DNA of 45,745 nucleotides, from positions 1 to 45,745 of the IMG/VR virus record IMGVR_UViG_3300017917_001970; one strand, 5' to 3'. The position numbers and the translations under genes were made by a program. The notes beneath the pieces are model-generated. The model searched no databases and was not told the DNA's origin. It saw only the letters and a program-made list of their open reading frames with translations. Shown in pieces: positions 1 to 10,800 of the stretch. Within the stretch, counting starts at the first letter, position 1, and the number at the start of each line of letters is the position of its first letter. This stretch comes from a virus.

Positions 1-2660
1 CCACCAGAAATTTGAACATTACTTGCAAAAACTCTACCAGTTCTATCAACTGCAAACTGTGTAGTATCTCCACCAGCAGTGGTGCTGCCAGACCAGAACT
101 TATATAATCCTGTTGATGACATACCAGCATATTTACCAGATGTTGGATCTAATTTTTCTATTTTTGATGTATGAATAATCCAGTCAGCAATATTACCAGC
201 ATTTGCAGTTATAGCTCCATTAGTGGTATCAAGAGATACCTGATTTGTACCTTTACGAATTAACAATCCATCTTTATTAAATATAAAACCATCACCAGTT
301 AGATTGCCTGGGCTAGTAGTAACATCTCCATTATAAATAGATGCACCAAGAGTTGAAAGCTCAATATTGCCAGAAAATGATCCGCCTCTTGCAGTTATAT
401 TACCATCAATTGTAAAGTCTGCGCCATCCCAAAGTAAATAGTTACTTGTAGATCCACCAACCTTAAGTCTCGCACTATCTGATGCATTTAAAAACCAATA
501 GTTGCTATCATCAAAAAATAATCCTCGCTTAGTTCCAGTAATACCAGTTATATCACTTGGATCTACACCAACACCAAACTGAAAATTACCAGCAGTTATA
601 TAGTCTGTAATTGCTGGAGTTCCAGTAATTGTTGTATCGGCAAATGAAATATAATCTGTAGATGTATTATTATATTGATCATATGTAGCAATTGATACTT
701 TATATGTTGCTCCTACTGCTAAACCTTGAAGTCTATATGTTAATGATCCAGTTGGAATATTTGTTTGATCTATTGGATAGTCTACATAAGAATACACGTC
801 GTTTGACTCTGTAGTTGTAAACCTTATTTTATATCCACGCAAACTAGATTCTGTAACTGCGTCCCAAGAAAGATTTATATATCCATTAAATCCTAAAGTT
901 CCACTACTATCAATTCCTGCAGATGTTGACATTCCTACTGGAGATACGTTACCTGGACCAGTAACGTCTACTGATGTTGGAGATAAAGGAACAACTGCCT
1001 GTTCTGCAGAGTAATTTGATGCATTTCCAAAATCATCATAATATCTTATAATTATGTATGTATCTTCATATATTGTAGAGGATATATTAGCAGGGCTAGA
1101 TCCAGAATATACTAAGGCATATCCTGTAATAGTGCCAGATACCTGTGATGTAAAGTTATTATTAACAGTTATTTGATTTCCAGATACTGATGTTATATAT
1201 GTATTGTTTGGTATACCGTTCCCAATAACACGGTATCCAGAAATTGGTGATACTGTAGCTCCAGTATTAGATGTAATACCAGATAAAGTCACAGTATTAG
1301 TTCCAGAAGCACCTCCAGAAAGATATGTTCCAGTAAATGAATCTATTGGTGTTATTGAATCCCAGCTACTATACTTTTGATATATTTCAGCATAGGATGC
1401 GCCAGATGGCTTATCAAATGATATTGAATATCCATTAACCAGTGCAACCGATGTGAATGTCGGTGTTATTCCAGCAAGTGGATTTGGCCTAGCTCCTACT
1501 GAAAATGATACTCCAGAAGATTTATTATCAGCTGCGTCAATGCTTTTTATGACTCCAGAAAATGAAGAATAATATGCACCAAACTGTGCAAACAAGTCAG
1601 CTTTTGTTATTGTAGCAGTTTGATTTAAAGATACGCCAGATGGGAATACATAAAAATATCCAACTGAGGAATTAGGCGCAGTCAATGCTATTTGAAATCT
1701 AGCTCCTGGATCTGTTGCTGGAAGTGTATAACTTACAACAATATTGTCTCCAGACCAAGCTGCTGATACTGCAGTAACTTCATTTGGTGGAACTATATCT
1801 GCTGAAATGGGATTTGTTGGTGTAACTTTTACAGCAGTTGAATATGGCCCATATGTTCCAGCATTATCTGTAAACCTAGCCTTAACCCATCTAGGATCTG
1901 TTGTTGGTGTAAGAACTGTTGCTGGCTTTATATTACTTAAATAAACTTGTTGATATCCAGTACTAGGAGCAGTACCTGCATCAGATACTACCTCTTCTAT
2001 AGATATATATTGATATACTTGTGAAATTGTATTCCAATCAACAGCATATCCCATTGGAATACTTGTTACTGTAATTACTGGAGCTGGTAAATCATTATTA
2101 TAAACTGGTATATCTGTTAATACTGCTTCTTCTCCAACAATACCAGTTTTATCATGGGCAGCTACTCTAAATTCTGTAAAGGTACCTTGAAACTCTCCAA
2201 AATACTTTGTATTATCTGAATAATAAAATATAATTTCTTGTGATGGAGAAGCCTTATTTAATTTTTTATACAATAACCCTGGAGTAATGGCAACGCCATC
2301 TGAAAGAGTATATTCAAAACTATCAACTGTATCGTTGTCTGGAAGCGTTAGATCTATATCAAAAGTAAAGATTAGTGCTGGATACCCTTCAATATTTTGC
2401 CAATATGCAGCCAAGTTTGTTATAGTTCCTGGAACTTTTCCAGTAAAGCCTTTTGGAGCCTGTGTTTTAAGAACCCTTGGTGTTGCTACAAAAGATGATC
2501 CTAGTAAAGCACCACCTTCTGAATTAACTACAACAATTTCAGATCCCGCTCTAGCTGCAGAAATTCCAGCCTTGTATCCACGAATGCGTGGATCATTAAC
2601 ATCTAAAAATAATGTCTGCCTTTTTCCTATAGAAAATGGTGAATTATACTTAGATGTCAT
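1..2660 (-). CDS. Tail fibre / tail-tip protein with FN3-like domains (3' end outside window)
   Basis: My own reading of the minus strand gives one open frame of 886 codons from the ATG at 2660 to the left edge, so the C-terminus is missing. It begins MTSKYNSPFSIGKRQT. Several beta-rich stretches look like fibronectin type III repeats: alternating Val/Thr/Tyr strands, Pro-rich linkers, and phrases such as SLRGYKIRFTTT and LQGLAVGATYKVSIATYD. The part nearest the edge changes to a Gly/Asn/Thr-rich style (FTIDGNITARGGSFSGNI) seen in the distal parts of phage tail-tip and fibre proteins. An AAGG lies about 10 bases before the ATG, and the gene follows the lectin-like gene by 9 bases. It sits last in the tape measure-distal tail-hub series, so a host-contact role at the tail tip is likely. 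The exact receptor function is not visible. Confidence 0.8.
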   Translation of the reverse strand, partial: MTSKYNSPFSIGKRQTLFLDVNDPRIRGYKAGISAARAGSEIVVVNSEGGALLGSSFVATPRVLKTQAPKGFTGKVPGTITNLAAYWQNIEGYPALIFTFDIDLTLPDNDTVDSFEYTLSDGVAITPGLLYKKLNKASPSQEIIFYYSDNTKYFGEFQGTFTEFRVAAHDKTGIVGEEAVLTDIPVYNNDLPAPVITVTSIPMGYAVDWNTISQVYQYISIEEVVSDAGTAPSTGYQQVYLSNIKPATVLTPTTDPRWVKARFTDNAGTYGPYSTAVKVTPTNPISADIVPPNEVTAVSAAWSGDNIVVSYTLPATDPGARFQIALTAPNSSVGYFYVFPSGVSLNQTATITKADLFAQFGAYYSSFSGVIKSIDAADNKSSGVSFSVGARPNPLAGITPTFTSVALVNGYSISFDKPSGASYAEIYQKYSSWDSITPIDSFTGTYLSGGASGTNTVTLSGITSNTGATVSPISGYRVIGNGIPNNTYITSVSGNQITVNNNFTSQVSGTITGYALVYSGSSPANISSTIYEDTYIIIRYYDDFGNASNYSAEQAVVPLSPTSVDVTGPGNVSPVGMSTSAGIDSSGTLGFNGYINLSWDAVTESSLRGYKIRFTTTESNDVYSYVDYPIDQTNIPTGSLTYRLQGLAVGATYKVSIATYDQYNNTSTDYISFADTTITGTPAITDYITAGNFQFGVGVDPSDITGITGTKRGLFFDDSNYWFLNASDSARLKVGGSTSNYLLWDGADFTIDGNITARGGSFSGNIELSTLGASIYNGDVTTSPGNLTGDGFIFNKDGLLIRKGTNQVSLDTTNGAITANAGNIADWIIHTSKIEKLDPTSGKYAGMSSTGLYKFWSGSTTAGGDTTQFAVDRTGRVFASNVQISG

Positions 2661-2669
2661 TTTATATTA

Positions 2670-3152
2670 TTACCTTGGACCTATTGCTAACCAGTTTACT
2701 AAAATATCTGTATTTAGCTCCTGTGTACCCTGAGCCCCAGCTCTCATTAGCCTGATTGTAAATCCAGTAGTAGTAACACCATGCACAGAAGCAATAAAGT
2801 CCAGCTGAGTATTATAGCTACGTTCAGAGTTATCTACAGTTAGTATTACTCTCGGTGGCTGAGAAAAAGAAACACCAGAGCCAAATGTTACATCTCTGGC
2901 ATAAAACTTTTTATTACCTGCAGTTTCATCCTCATCATTATCTCTTATTTTTCTTTTACCATATGCAATAGTTGTTGTAGCTAAATCATTAATAGCGTCA
3001 AAGTCATCGGCAGTCCAATTTGGAATATTATTTATACCAAGTTTATTAATTAAAACATTTAAATAATCACTATGCTGATTAACAACATTAATAATCTGCT
3101 GTATACCAGAAAGATCCATAATTGCTGGATCTGAGATTTTTACGTAAGCCAT
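2670..3152 (-). CDS. H-type lectin-like tail protein (probable host glycan binding)
   Basis: This 160-residue protein has an N-terminal helical/linker half (residues 1-80). The C-terminal half (about 85-160) resembles the H-type lectin fold of Helix pomatia agglutinin: a VTFGSGVSFSQPPRVILTV opening, a central strand pair with a Thr-Thr-Gly-Phe turn, and a closing NWLAIGPR strand (the family pattern ends W-x-A-x-G). Such domains form trimers that bind N-acetylgalactosamine-type sugars, and they occur in phage tail proteins. It lies between the hub gene and the FN3 fibre gene, so it is probably a receptor-binding tail component. Its own TGATATAAT promoter and an AAAAGGAG ribosome site precede the ATG. 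The match is by eye and the sugar ligand is unknown. Confidence 0.65.
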   Translation of the reverse strand: MAYVKISDPAIMDLSGIQQIINVVNQHSDYLNVLINKLGINNIPNWTADDFDAINDLATTTIAYGKRKIRDNDEDETAGNKKFYARDVTFGSGVSFSQPPRVILTVDNSERSYNTQLDFIASVHGVTTTGFTIRLMRAGAQGTQELNTDILVNWLAIGPR

Positions 3153-3172
3153 TTATTCTCCTTTTGTATATA

Positions 3173-3181
3173 ATTATATCA
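3173..3181 (-). promoter_or_regulatory. Extended -10 promoter (TGATATAAT) for the lectin-like gene
   Basis: On the minus strand the 9 bases read TGATATAAT. Counting seven bases on puts the start of transcription near 3166, a 14-base leader that holds the AAAAGGAG site before the ATG at 3152. No good -35 box is seen, as is usual for extended -10 promoters. Confidence 0.6.
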
Positions 3182-3192
3182 TTCTGGCTAGC

Positions 3193-6100
3193 CTAAAAAG
3201 CTACACCTTTATCAATGATATTCAAAGTAATACGGGTTGATAGCCCATTATCAAAACTTTGGGATACTGAGTGGACCATATATTTTTGTTCATTTAAACC
3301 ACCCAAATTATAGCTTAGCTCTACAATATCACCTACCTGAATCAGTGGGTTACCAAAAATTTCAATAGAGACGTCTTTAGAGAATATGTCTATTCCTCTT
3401 GCCATTGTGTTTATGAGCTTATTAGCTGCATCTTTAGACTGTATCCAATTAGAGTCTAGCTGGACAACCTCAGACATGTTTGCTGGATCTATGACCTTTT
3501 CCAAAATTTCTGGGTCAGATGGGGCTATGATTTCTTGTGTCCATAGGTTTAAAACTGATACACCTTGTAGTAACTCTGTAGGGTCTTTTTTAAGAAATAC
3601 CATATGTGATGAGTTATTGGCAATAGCAAACTTTGCTCTAAAGCCTGTATTAAGAACAGTTGAATATGATAAAGAATAATCATCTACTAACTTTTTTTGT
3701 GCATATTGTTGATCAACAACATCAGTCCCAGGTATATATTTAAGTAGGTACTCTATTGGCCATACATCAACAGATACAGCTGCTGGAGTTGTATACTGAA
3801 CGTCATATGTATTAATTCCAATAACTTCTGGCTTAGTTTGCATCATATATGATTTAGATCGGCTAAATACATTTTGGTTTTGTATCATACCATTTAAAAA
3901 TTCTCTATCTTGGAAATAGTAGCTAACACTTCTTTCTACTAATGGTTTTTGTGTAGCATATATTTCTCTTATTCCTCCAACAGTAGATGTAACTTGTGTT
4001 GGATACTCAACTCCAACTAACTCTATTGGATCTCTAGAGATAAAAGTACCAAATATAGATCCAGCAACTATATTATGTGTTAAATGTACTTTTTTTGGTA
4101 ATCCAGTTACTGTATTAAGATCAATTGGAACCCAAGACCCCGATTCTATAACGCTCCACCCAGTTACTTCTTGGTTGTTTAAAAATACACATAAAGCATT
4201 TACTACTGACTGGCTTTCTCCATCATCTCCAGTTGTCTTATATGTGGCTGCACGAAGATTAAATGAGGCATATCTATAGTCGTTAGCTACAGTATATGTT
4301 GTATCATTTCCACTTCCAGACTTAACTAATACTTTTTCAAAATTATCAATAATAGAATTTGCTATTGTTGTTACATCTGAATATGCTAATATTTCTGGAT
4401 TATTCCCTCCAACACGATATACTGCTAGTGCATATTTATATATTGGTGGTGAGTTCCAGTTATCACTTTTATCTTTTGTATTATAGCGAATAAGTTCAAT
4501 AAAAAATGCACCATTTGCATCTAACTCATCATTATCCATATTAAAGAATATTCCCCCAGAACAGGTTTCTATACCGTCTTCAAAATTAAATTTTCCAGAG
4601 TATGTTTGATAAGGCTTATCTCCATCTTCTGTCGTAGCGATACTTCTTTCATTTGTTGGATAAAATACTACTTTTCCAGTAGTTGTTGCAGTTGGAGTAA
4701 ACTGATTAAATGATGCAGCTGAAAACGTACCATCTCCAGTGATATTATAGTTTGATGATAAGTTCTTACATGTAATATTTTTAGTAGACTGGTTTGATGT
4801 TGTTAAAACTGTATGAGCAGAAACTTTGGTTCCAAACATTCCCCTCTGTATATTTGCAATTTTTCCTGTTGGAGTAATTGTAGTATTAAACTCTATTGGT
4901 GTTTCTCCACTACTAACTGGCAGTCCAACAGTATACTTCCTATTAAATCTGTCTATTTCTCCAGATAGTTCTATATCATTTTTGACATATACCGTTGCAG
5001 AGTTACTGCTCTGATCTGTAAGGGTATACTCTTTATACAAAAATGAAACTATTTCATTTTCAATAAAAGCATAGCCACTATTATTAAGATTATATGTATG
5101 AAAAATATCAAGTGCATCATTCTTATCTAGCATAAAATAATTTTGTGTTTCATCCATGTCGGCATTAAGATAATTCATGCCAACTGAGTCTGATGTCTGC
5201 TGAGACCAAACAATATCATTAGATGTTGTATAAATAAATGATGGAGAGTTTGCATCTAAAGAAAGATTTTGCATTGATAAAGACTGTTTAATCTTTGGTG
5301 ACTGATATCTTAGAGAAATTTTTCCAGGCTTAGCTTTATTACTAACTGAATATCCATTGTCTAATATATTAGATTCATCAATTAATAATTCACCATCAAC
5401 CGCACCAACAATTTCAGCCAGACTTAAAAACTTCATAACGCCATATTCATCAATATATGCACCTATTTGATATGGTAAAAATATTTGATTTAAAGCTTCT
5501 ATGATTGTAGTATCTTTTGAGTTAACATAGAAAAATGCCAAATCTAAAGGAACACTTTTATTATTACAAACCTCATACAGGGAATTATAGTCATAGTCTG
5601 TATAGCCAGAAAGATCTAACATGTTTGATATAACATCTATAACTGTACGTAGATTTGATACATAGTCAGATACCTGTGTAGATTGTAAATATCTTCCTGT
5701 ATCATAAAGCTGAATCTTTACTTCATTTACATCTGATTCATCCCATGTATCTGAATAAAATATACCGCCTGGGATTAAAGTATTTGGCGATATTAATGTT
5801 TTAGTGGCATCATCAAAATAGTTATCAAGATTATAATTCAGATAAAACTTAATATTTTTTGTATACATATTTTTTAACATCAAACTTGATTTATTGCTTT
5901 GACTAGAAAATAGGGCAACTGGAGAACTTATTGTTCCTAGCGGTATGCCAGATAATATGAGAGATGCATCATCTGAATTTATTGAAGAAATAGGAAGGTA
6001 TGTATCCTTACTATCTAAAGACTTGTTTATAGAAAAATTTATAACATAGGATGATAGATCTACCTCAACTCTTGGAGATATTTCTATAATCTGCATTCTG

Positions 6101-7317
6101 TCAATATCAGAGTCTAAAGATGGAGAATCATATGATGAAAACTCAGTGCGAACAGAATTTGAAACCTGATCAACACGTATTTTATTTAGACTAACTATTT
6201 TATCAACTGTTCCATCAGAATTAAATTTAGGCATAGCAGACCATTTAGATCTAGTCCATGCTGATCCAGTCCAATATAAAACCAAAACTCCAGCATCTTC
6301 TCTGACTCCGCCGTTTTCTTTAGAAATGTTTTTTGACAGATCAATAGAAGTAGACCCATCTACTGAAATAATATTTCCATCTATATATATATTTATGGTT
6401 GGCACTGCCATTAATGTATTAAATTTTAATACAAGTTTATTTGTATATATACCAGACTTATCGTATAATCCTGTTATAGATCTATTATTTATATCTGAAA
6501 CAAAATATTTATACTGGTTCATGTCACTTAATAATCCATTTTTATAAAATGGTACTGGTGGAGCAATATTAATTAATTTAGGATTTTGAATAATTGGGCT
6601 AACTGGCATATAAATGTCAGAGGTGTAGCCATTGATTATTTCTTTGGTTAGCTTTCTAAATTCAGATGGGAATGAAAATTTAGAGCTACCAGTATTTACG
6701 TATGATTCACCAGGTCTAAAGTTTGTAAAAACAGCATCGGCATTCCAAACAGAATTATATTGATAATCAAAATAACTTATAGCATATACTTCTGGTACCG
6801 TAAATAAAATATTTATTGGAAGAAGATCTTGCGTGTTTAATCTATTTAAAGTAATATTATAATCAAAACTAGTTATAGTATCCAGCGAAGATGATCCACC
6901 TATATAAGTTTCTACTTTTGTCCATCCAAATGAGTTGATCTCAAGACTAGATGATCCGAATTGACTTGAGGCCCCCTTTGCATATATATTAGCCATAATT
7001 GGATAATCTTTATTTGTTTTAATATATGTAATTATTTTGAATGCAGCACTTGTTGCAGTAGGAGTAACATTATAAGTTATTGTATTTTTATCTGCCGTCA
7101 TTGAATACTGCTTTGTTGTAAACCCTGGTTTAGCAGCAGATCCAGTTACATCTGTTAGTGTATTAAGAGTAGATATATTTGTTTGTAGAGTTCCATCTCC
7201 AGCAACTGTTGCATATACTGGATTAAAAATATTTTGATTCCATTCAGCAGATACGACTGGTGTCATTTTTATTGACTTTGAAGTGGAAAAAATGGATGAG
7301 CTAACGTTTGTGAGCAT
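3193..7317 (-). CDS. Large tail hub / minor tail protein
   Basis: This 1,374-residue protein has the size and position of the siphovirus tail hub (tail-associated protein that closes the tube and carries the fibres). It lies directly after the distal-tail-type gene, whose stop it overlaps as TAATG. The last ~80 residues (SIEIFGNPLIQVGDIVELSY ... TRITLNIIDKGVAF) match the style of the OB-fold/gp27-like hub domain that ends many such proteins. The N-terminal part is beta-rich with repeated Ser/Asn/Tyr segments. A central segment (about residues 830-1080) looks like an inserted jelly-roll or LamG-type sugar-binding module, with phrases such as SGGIFFNMDND and AFFIELIRYN. No peptidase or lysozyme motif was recognised. 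The general role is well supported, the domain borders are not. Confidence 0.75.
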   Translation of the reverse strand: MLTNVSSSIFSTSKSIKMTPVVSAEWNQNIFNPVYATVAGDGTLQTNISTLNTLTDVTGSAAKPGFTTKQYSMTADKNTITYNVTPTATSAAFKIITYIKTNKDYPIMANIYAKGASSQFGSSSLEINSFGWTKVETYIGGSSSLDTITSFDYNITLNRLNTQDLLPINILFTVPEVYAISYFDYQYNSVWNADAVFTNFRPGESYVNTGSSKFSFPSEFRKLTKEIINGYTSDIYMPVSPIIQNPKLINIAPPVPFYKNGLLSDMNQYKYFVSDINNRSITGLYDKSGIYTNKLVLKFNTLMAVPTINIYIDGNIISVDGSTSIDLSKNISKENGGVREDAGVLVLYWTGSAWTRSKWSAMPKFNSDGTVDKIVSLNKIRVDQVSNSVRTEFSSYDSPSLDSDIDRMQIIEISPRVEVDLSSYVINFSINKSLDSKDTYLPISSINSDDASLILSGIPLGTISSPVALFSSQSNKSSLMLKNMYTKNIKFYLNYNLDNYFDDATKTLISPNTLIPGGIFYSDTWDESDVNEVKIQLYDTGRYLQSTQVSDYVSNLRTVIDVISNMLDLSGYTDYDYNSLYEVCNNKSVPLDLAFFYVNSKDTTIIEALNQIFLPYQIGAYIDEYGVMKFLSLAEIVGAVDGELLIDESNILDNGYSVSNKAKPGKISLRYQSPKIKQSLSMQNLSLDANSPSFIYTTSNDIVWSQQTSDSVGMNYLNADMDETQNYFMLDKNDALDIFHTYNLNNSGYAFIENEIVSFLYKEYTLTDQSSNSATVYVKNDIELSGEIDRFNRKYTVGLPVSSGETPIEFNTTITPTGKIANIQRGMFGTKVSAHTVLTTSNQSTKNITCKNLSSNYNITGDGTFSAASFNQFTPTATTTGKVVFYPTNERSIATTEDGDKPYQTYSGKFNFEDGIETCSGGIFFNMDNDELDANGAFFIELIRYNTKDKSDNWNSPPIYKYALAVYRVGGNNPEILAYSDVTTIANSIIDNFEKVLVKSGSGNDTTYTVANDYRYASFNLRAATYKTTGDDGESQSVVNALCVFLNNQEVTGWSVIESGSWVPIDLNTVTGLPKKVHLTHNIVAGSIFGTFISRDPIELVGVEYPTQVTSTVGGIREIYATQKPLVERSVSYYFQDREFLNGMIQNQNVFSRSKSYMMQTKPEVIGINTYDVQYTTPAAVSVDVWPIEYLLKYIPGTDVVDQQYAQKKLVDDYSLSYSTVLNTGFRAKFAIANNSSHMVFLKKDPTELLQGVSVLNLWTQEIIAPSDPEILEKVIDPANMSEVVQLDSNWIQSKDAANKLINTMARGIDIFSKDVSIEIFGNPLIQVGDIVELSYNLGGLNEQKYMVHSVSQSFDNGLSTRITLNIIDKGVAF

Positions 7318-7823
7318 TAGATCTCCGTAAACTCTAAAGTAATATCCCAGAAGTCAGTTACAGGATTTCTCTTCCTAATTACTTTTGAAAATCCAGTCAT
7401 GAATACCTGATATGTTTTTTCTCCTGTTGATGCAGAAACATAGGTATTATCTACTGGTACAGCCCCCGTTGCTGGATCTGTATGTTTTGCAGATACTATT
7501 TTTACAAATATAGGAATACCAACATTGGCATTATAAAATGACTGTATCCATGAACCAGCATAGTTAGAATCAACTATATCAAATTTTGCATCATTTGTTG
7601 CATTTCCAGTGTTAGCTGGCTTTGATGGTAAAAAATCCCACGATACAGAAATAACATCTTTTTTAGCAACTACAAATTTTCTTAATGTGCCATTTGCCAT
7701 ACGCTGCTCTTTTTCTATTAAGGTTGGAGAAATACTAATCTCACCTCTATTATGGTCTGTTAGCTTATACCACGTGGTTCCATTAATAGAAACATGTAGT
7801 CCAGACTGTAGTGCGTATGACAT
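7317..7823 (-). CDS. Distal tail-type / minor tail protein
   Basis: This 168-residue protein lies between tape measure and hub, the usual place of the distal tail protein that forms the ring between tube and hub. Its N-terminus (LHVSINGTTWYKLTD) and the central KKDVISVSWDFLPS stretch are beta-rich, as expected for a tube-like or Dit N-terminal fold. The protein is much shorter than two-domain Dit proteins, so it would be a minimal version without a carbohydrate-binding extension. Both ends are joined to neighbours by TAATG overlaps, which suggests translation coupled to the tape measure and hub genes. The assignment is mainly by position and length. Confidence 0.6.
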   Translation of the reverse strand: MSYALQSGLHVSINGTTWYKLTDHNRGEISISPTLIEKEQRMANGTLRKFVVAKKDVISVSWDFLPSKPANTGNATNDAKFDIVDSNYAGSWIQSFYNANVGIPIFVKIVSAKHTDPATGAVPVDNTYVSASTGEKTYQVFMTGFSKVIRKRNPVTDFWDITLEFTEI

Positions 7824-10800
7824 TATTTATTCACCTTATTAGTTTTATTATTTTTATTCTCTGTAACTTTTAGTTTTGCCATAACCTTATTAGCTATTTC
7901 ATCAGAGTTGCTTCCAGTTACATTCATTGTTATATTATACACTGCCCCACCAATATTTGTTCCAGCTTCTCCAATTGTCCCAGACTTTGCCCCAAAACCA
8001 ATATTAGGAGTAGTTGGCATTGGGACTAGGCTGCTATAGTTTCCAGATCTTAGTTTTTTAAGAAAGGCTGTATCTCTTGATGTAAGCTTTTTGGTGTCTG
8101 AAACAATACTGCTTCTTTCCTGAGCCATATTTATTAGTCTATCCATTTGAACAACTTTACTTTCTCTAGTAAATTGTCCTGCCTCAAACATAGACTGCTG
8201 CTGTAGTGAAGCTGCCTCTAAATAGTTACCAGTCATTTTTGCTCTTGCTGCCTGATTTATTAAATCCATCTGTTTCATTTGGTACTGATTTTGACGATTT
8301 AATTCATCATTAACATCTTTTAGTGCATCACGCTTTTGATTTAATAATTTAATTTCTTTATCATATGGATTGACAAACTTTCCATCTTTAGTTCCAACCC
8401 CAACATTATTATTGCCCTTATTAAACTCATCAATAACAGATGTAACAACTTTTAGTCTTTCTTGAATTTGTTTTTCAATATTTGCTCTAGTATTTTTAGC
8501 ACCGTATGTAAAACCTTCTTTTTCTGCCAAAACATCAAGTTGTACTGCTGATATTGCAACTCCAAGAGCTGAAGCCTTAAGAATTAATAGTTGGTCTGAT
8601 ACATTTTTAATATTTTGTGCAGATTTAGCAAGTTCACTAGGAAGTGTTTTTAGTATATTTTGCATTAAGAATAGCGATGCTGGTTGAGGCATATTAGTAA
8701 TTGAATCTGATAATGTATTGAATGATTGGTTAAATTGTTTTGCATTTATAATACCATTTGCAAATCCATTAGATATAGCGTCTAGTGATGCAGCCAAAGA
8801 GTTTGCAGTTGTTGCAGCAGTTTTTTTAAGATCTTTAGATATAATCTCAGTAAATACAGTATTTGAAAACTGTACGCCCCCTCTAGATGTGCTATATGTT
8901 CTAGCTGATTTTGTATACCCATCTTGGAATTCTTTAGCAAATGTATCTCCAAGAGCTTTTGCACTTTTAGCTAGATCAGCCTGTCCCTTTTCTGTTTTTA
9001 AGGTTAGTGAGCTAAAGTCAATTTTTAGGTCTGTTCTACCTGCAACCTCTTGTAAGGCAATTATTATATTTTTTATAGCTTCTTCTGGGGCACCGCTTCC
9101 CTCAAGCTTTAACGCCATTCCTCTAAATATAATGTCTGCTTCTTGTTTAGTTGCAGTAGCCAAAGCCTTAGCATTTTGCTTAAACTCTTTATCTGTTGAC
9201 ATTAACTGCTTAGTCTGCTCAACTGCTGTTCTTTGAACTGGATTTAGAGCAACTGTTGGCTTTGCAGTAGCTAGTGGGCTAACTGTTGGGTTAAATCCAT
9301 ATATATCACCAAGCTTTTTAATTTGTTCTGCACTTAAATTAGCAGCTCTTCCAACACCCTCAATAGCAAGACGCTCTTTTTCTCTTGCAGCGTTTAGAAG
9401 CTTAAACCCGCCATAAACTAATGCAGCTGCACCCGCAACAAGTTTTAGCTGTGGTGGTAACACAGTGAATATTGATTTTAGTGCTTGTCCTGCAAAAACA
9501 AGACCTGTTAAACTTCCAGCAACCTCACCAATTTTTCCAGGTAGCATAGATAGTCCAAACATTAATCCAGAAAGCCCGAACCCTCTGCCTGCGCCTGCAA
9601 TCCTTCCTACACCTTTTGCTACCATGCCACGAGCTCTAGCAAATCTTGTAGTCTGTTGTTGTGGAATCTGAACCCCTGCAGACTCTGCTATTGATCCTAC
9701 CTCTGTTTGAGAAACTCTTCTTAGTCCTGCAATTTCTTGTTGTGTAAATGGCTTTCCAGTGCTAGGATTAATGAGTCCGCTTGCTGCATTTGATAAGTTA
9801 TCGGCCATAGCCTTTGTTTCATCAATCTGATTAGCCATGCCAACCTGCAAGCCACGAGCAATATCCTCTCCAATTGAAATTGTTCTACGTGATGGAGATT
9901 TTGTTTGAGCTGTTTTTGCTACAGAACTTATTAATTGATTTGTTACAGCTGCTGCCTGCATATTCATAACTTCTGCAGCTTTTCTAACAGATGAAGATGC
10001 CATAGGATCTTGTTGTAGTTGTGTAATATCAGCAAGTTTTGGTTTATATACATGGCCCATTTGTAAGTTTGCGCCAGAAGTTTTAGTTATTCTTCCATAT
10101 AAGGCTTTAATTGATGGCCTTAGACCAGTATATGATCCAATGCCAAATTTTCCTCTTCTGAATGCTCCCTGCCTTGCTCTTTCTGGAACATTACCGCCTT
10201 CATTTCTTGGCATAGTTGGAATTGTTGAATAGATATCTGGATCTAAACCAAATGTTCTTCTTACTACGCCTCTATCTATATCAGAAGATATTGCATTTAC
10301 TTCTGACTCTATATCACGTCCAGCTTTAGTCCAAGATGAAGCAAATCTTTCATTTGAATTTGATATATCTCTATATGTACTATCAAAATTTTCATTTACT
10401 TTAGAAACAAACATTTCTACAATACTCTTGTATTGTTCAACTATAGGGTCTAGTTCTCCAGTATTAATTCTTTTAATAGATGGATTAATACCTCTAGCTT
10501 CACTAATTCGTGCTACAAGTGGAGCAAGAACATTTGCAAGTGAGGTTGTACCAGCTCTTTGTTTCATATTTTCTATTGGATCTTGTAATCTCATTGCATA
10601 TTCGCCAAAAATAGGAATATTTCTTGACAAACTTGATCCTAGTTGTGCTTCAAGACCGCTTTCAAATCCTGGTATATTATCATTAATCATTCCATTAATT
10701 AATCCACCATATTTTTGTGCCATCTTAGCTGGGATGATTGCCTCACCTGGCGATACCATAGCAGGGACTACATCTCCAGCACCCTTTGGTCCTGGAACAC

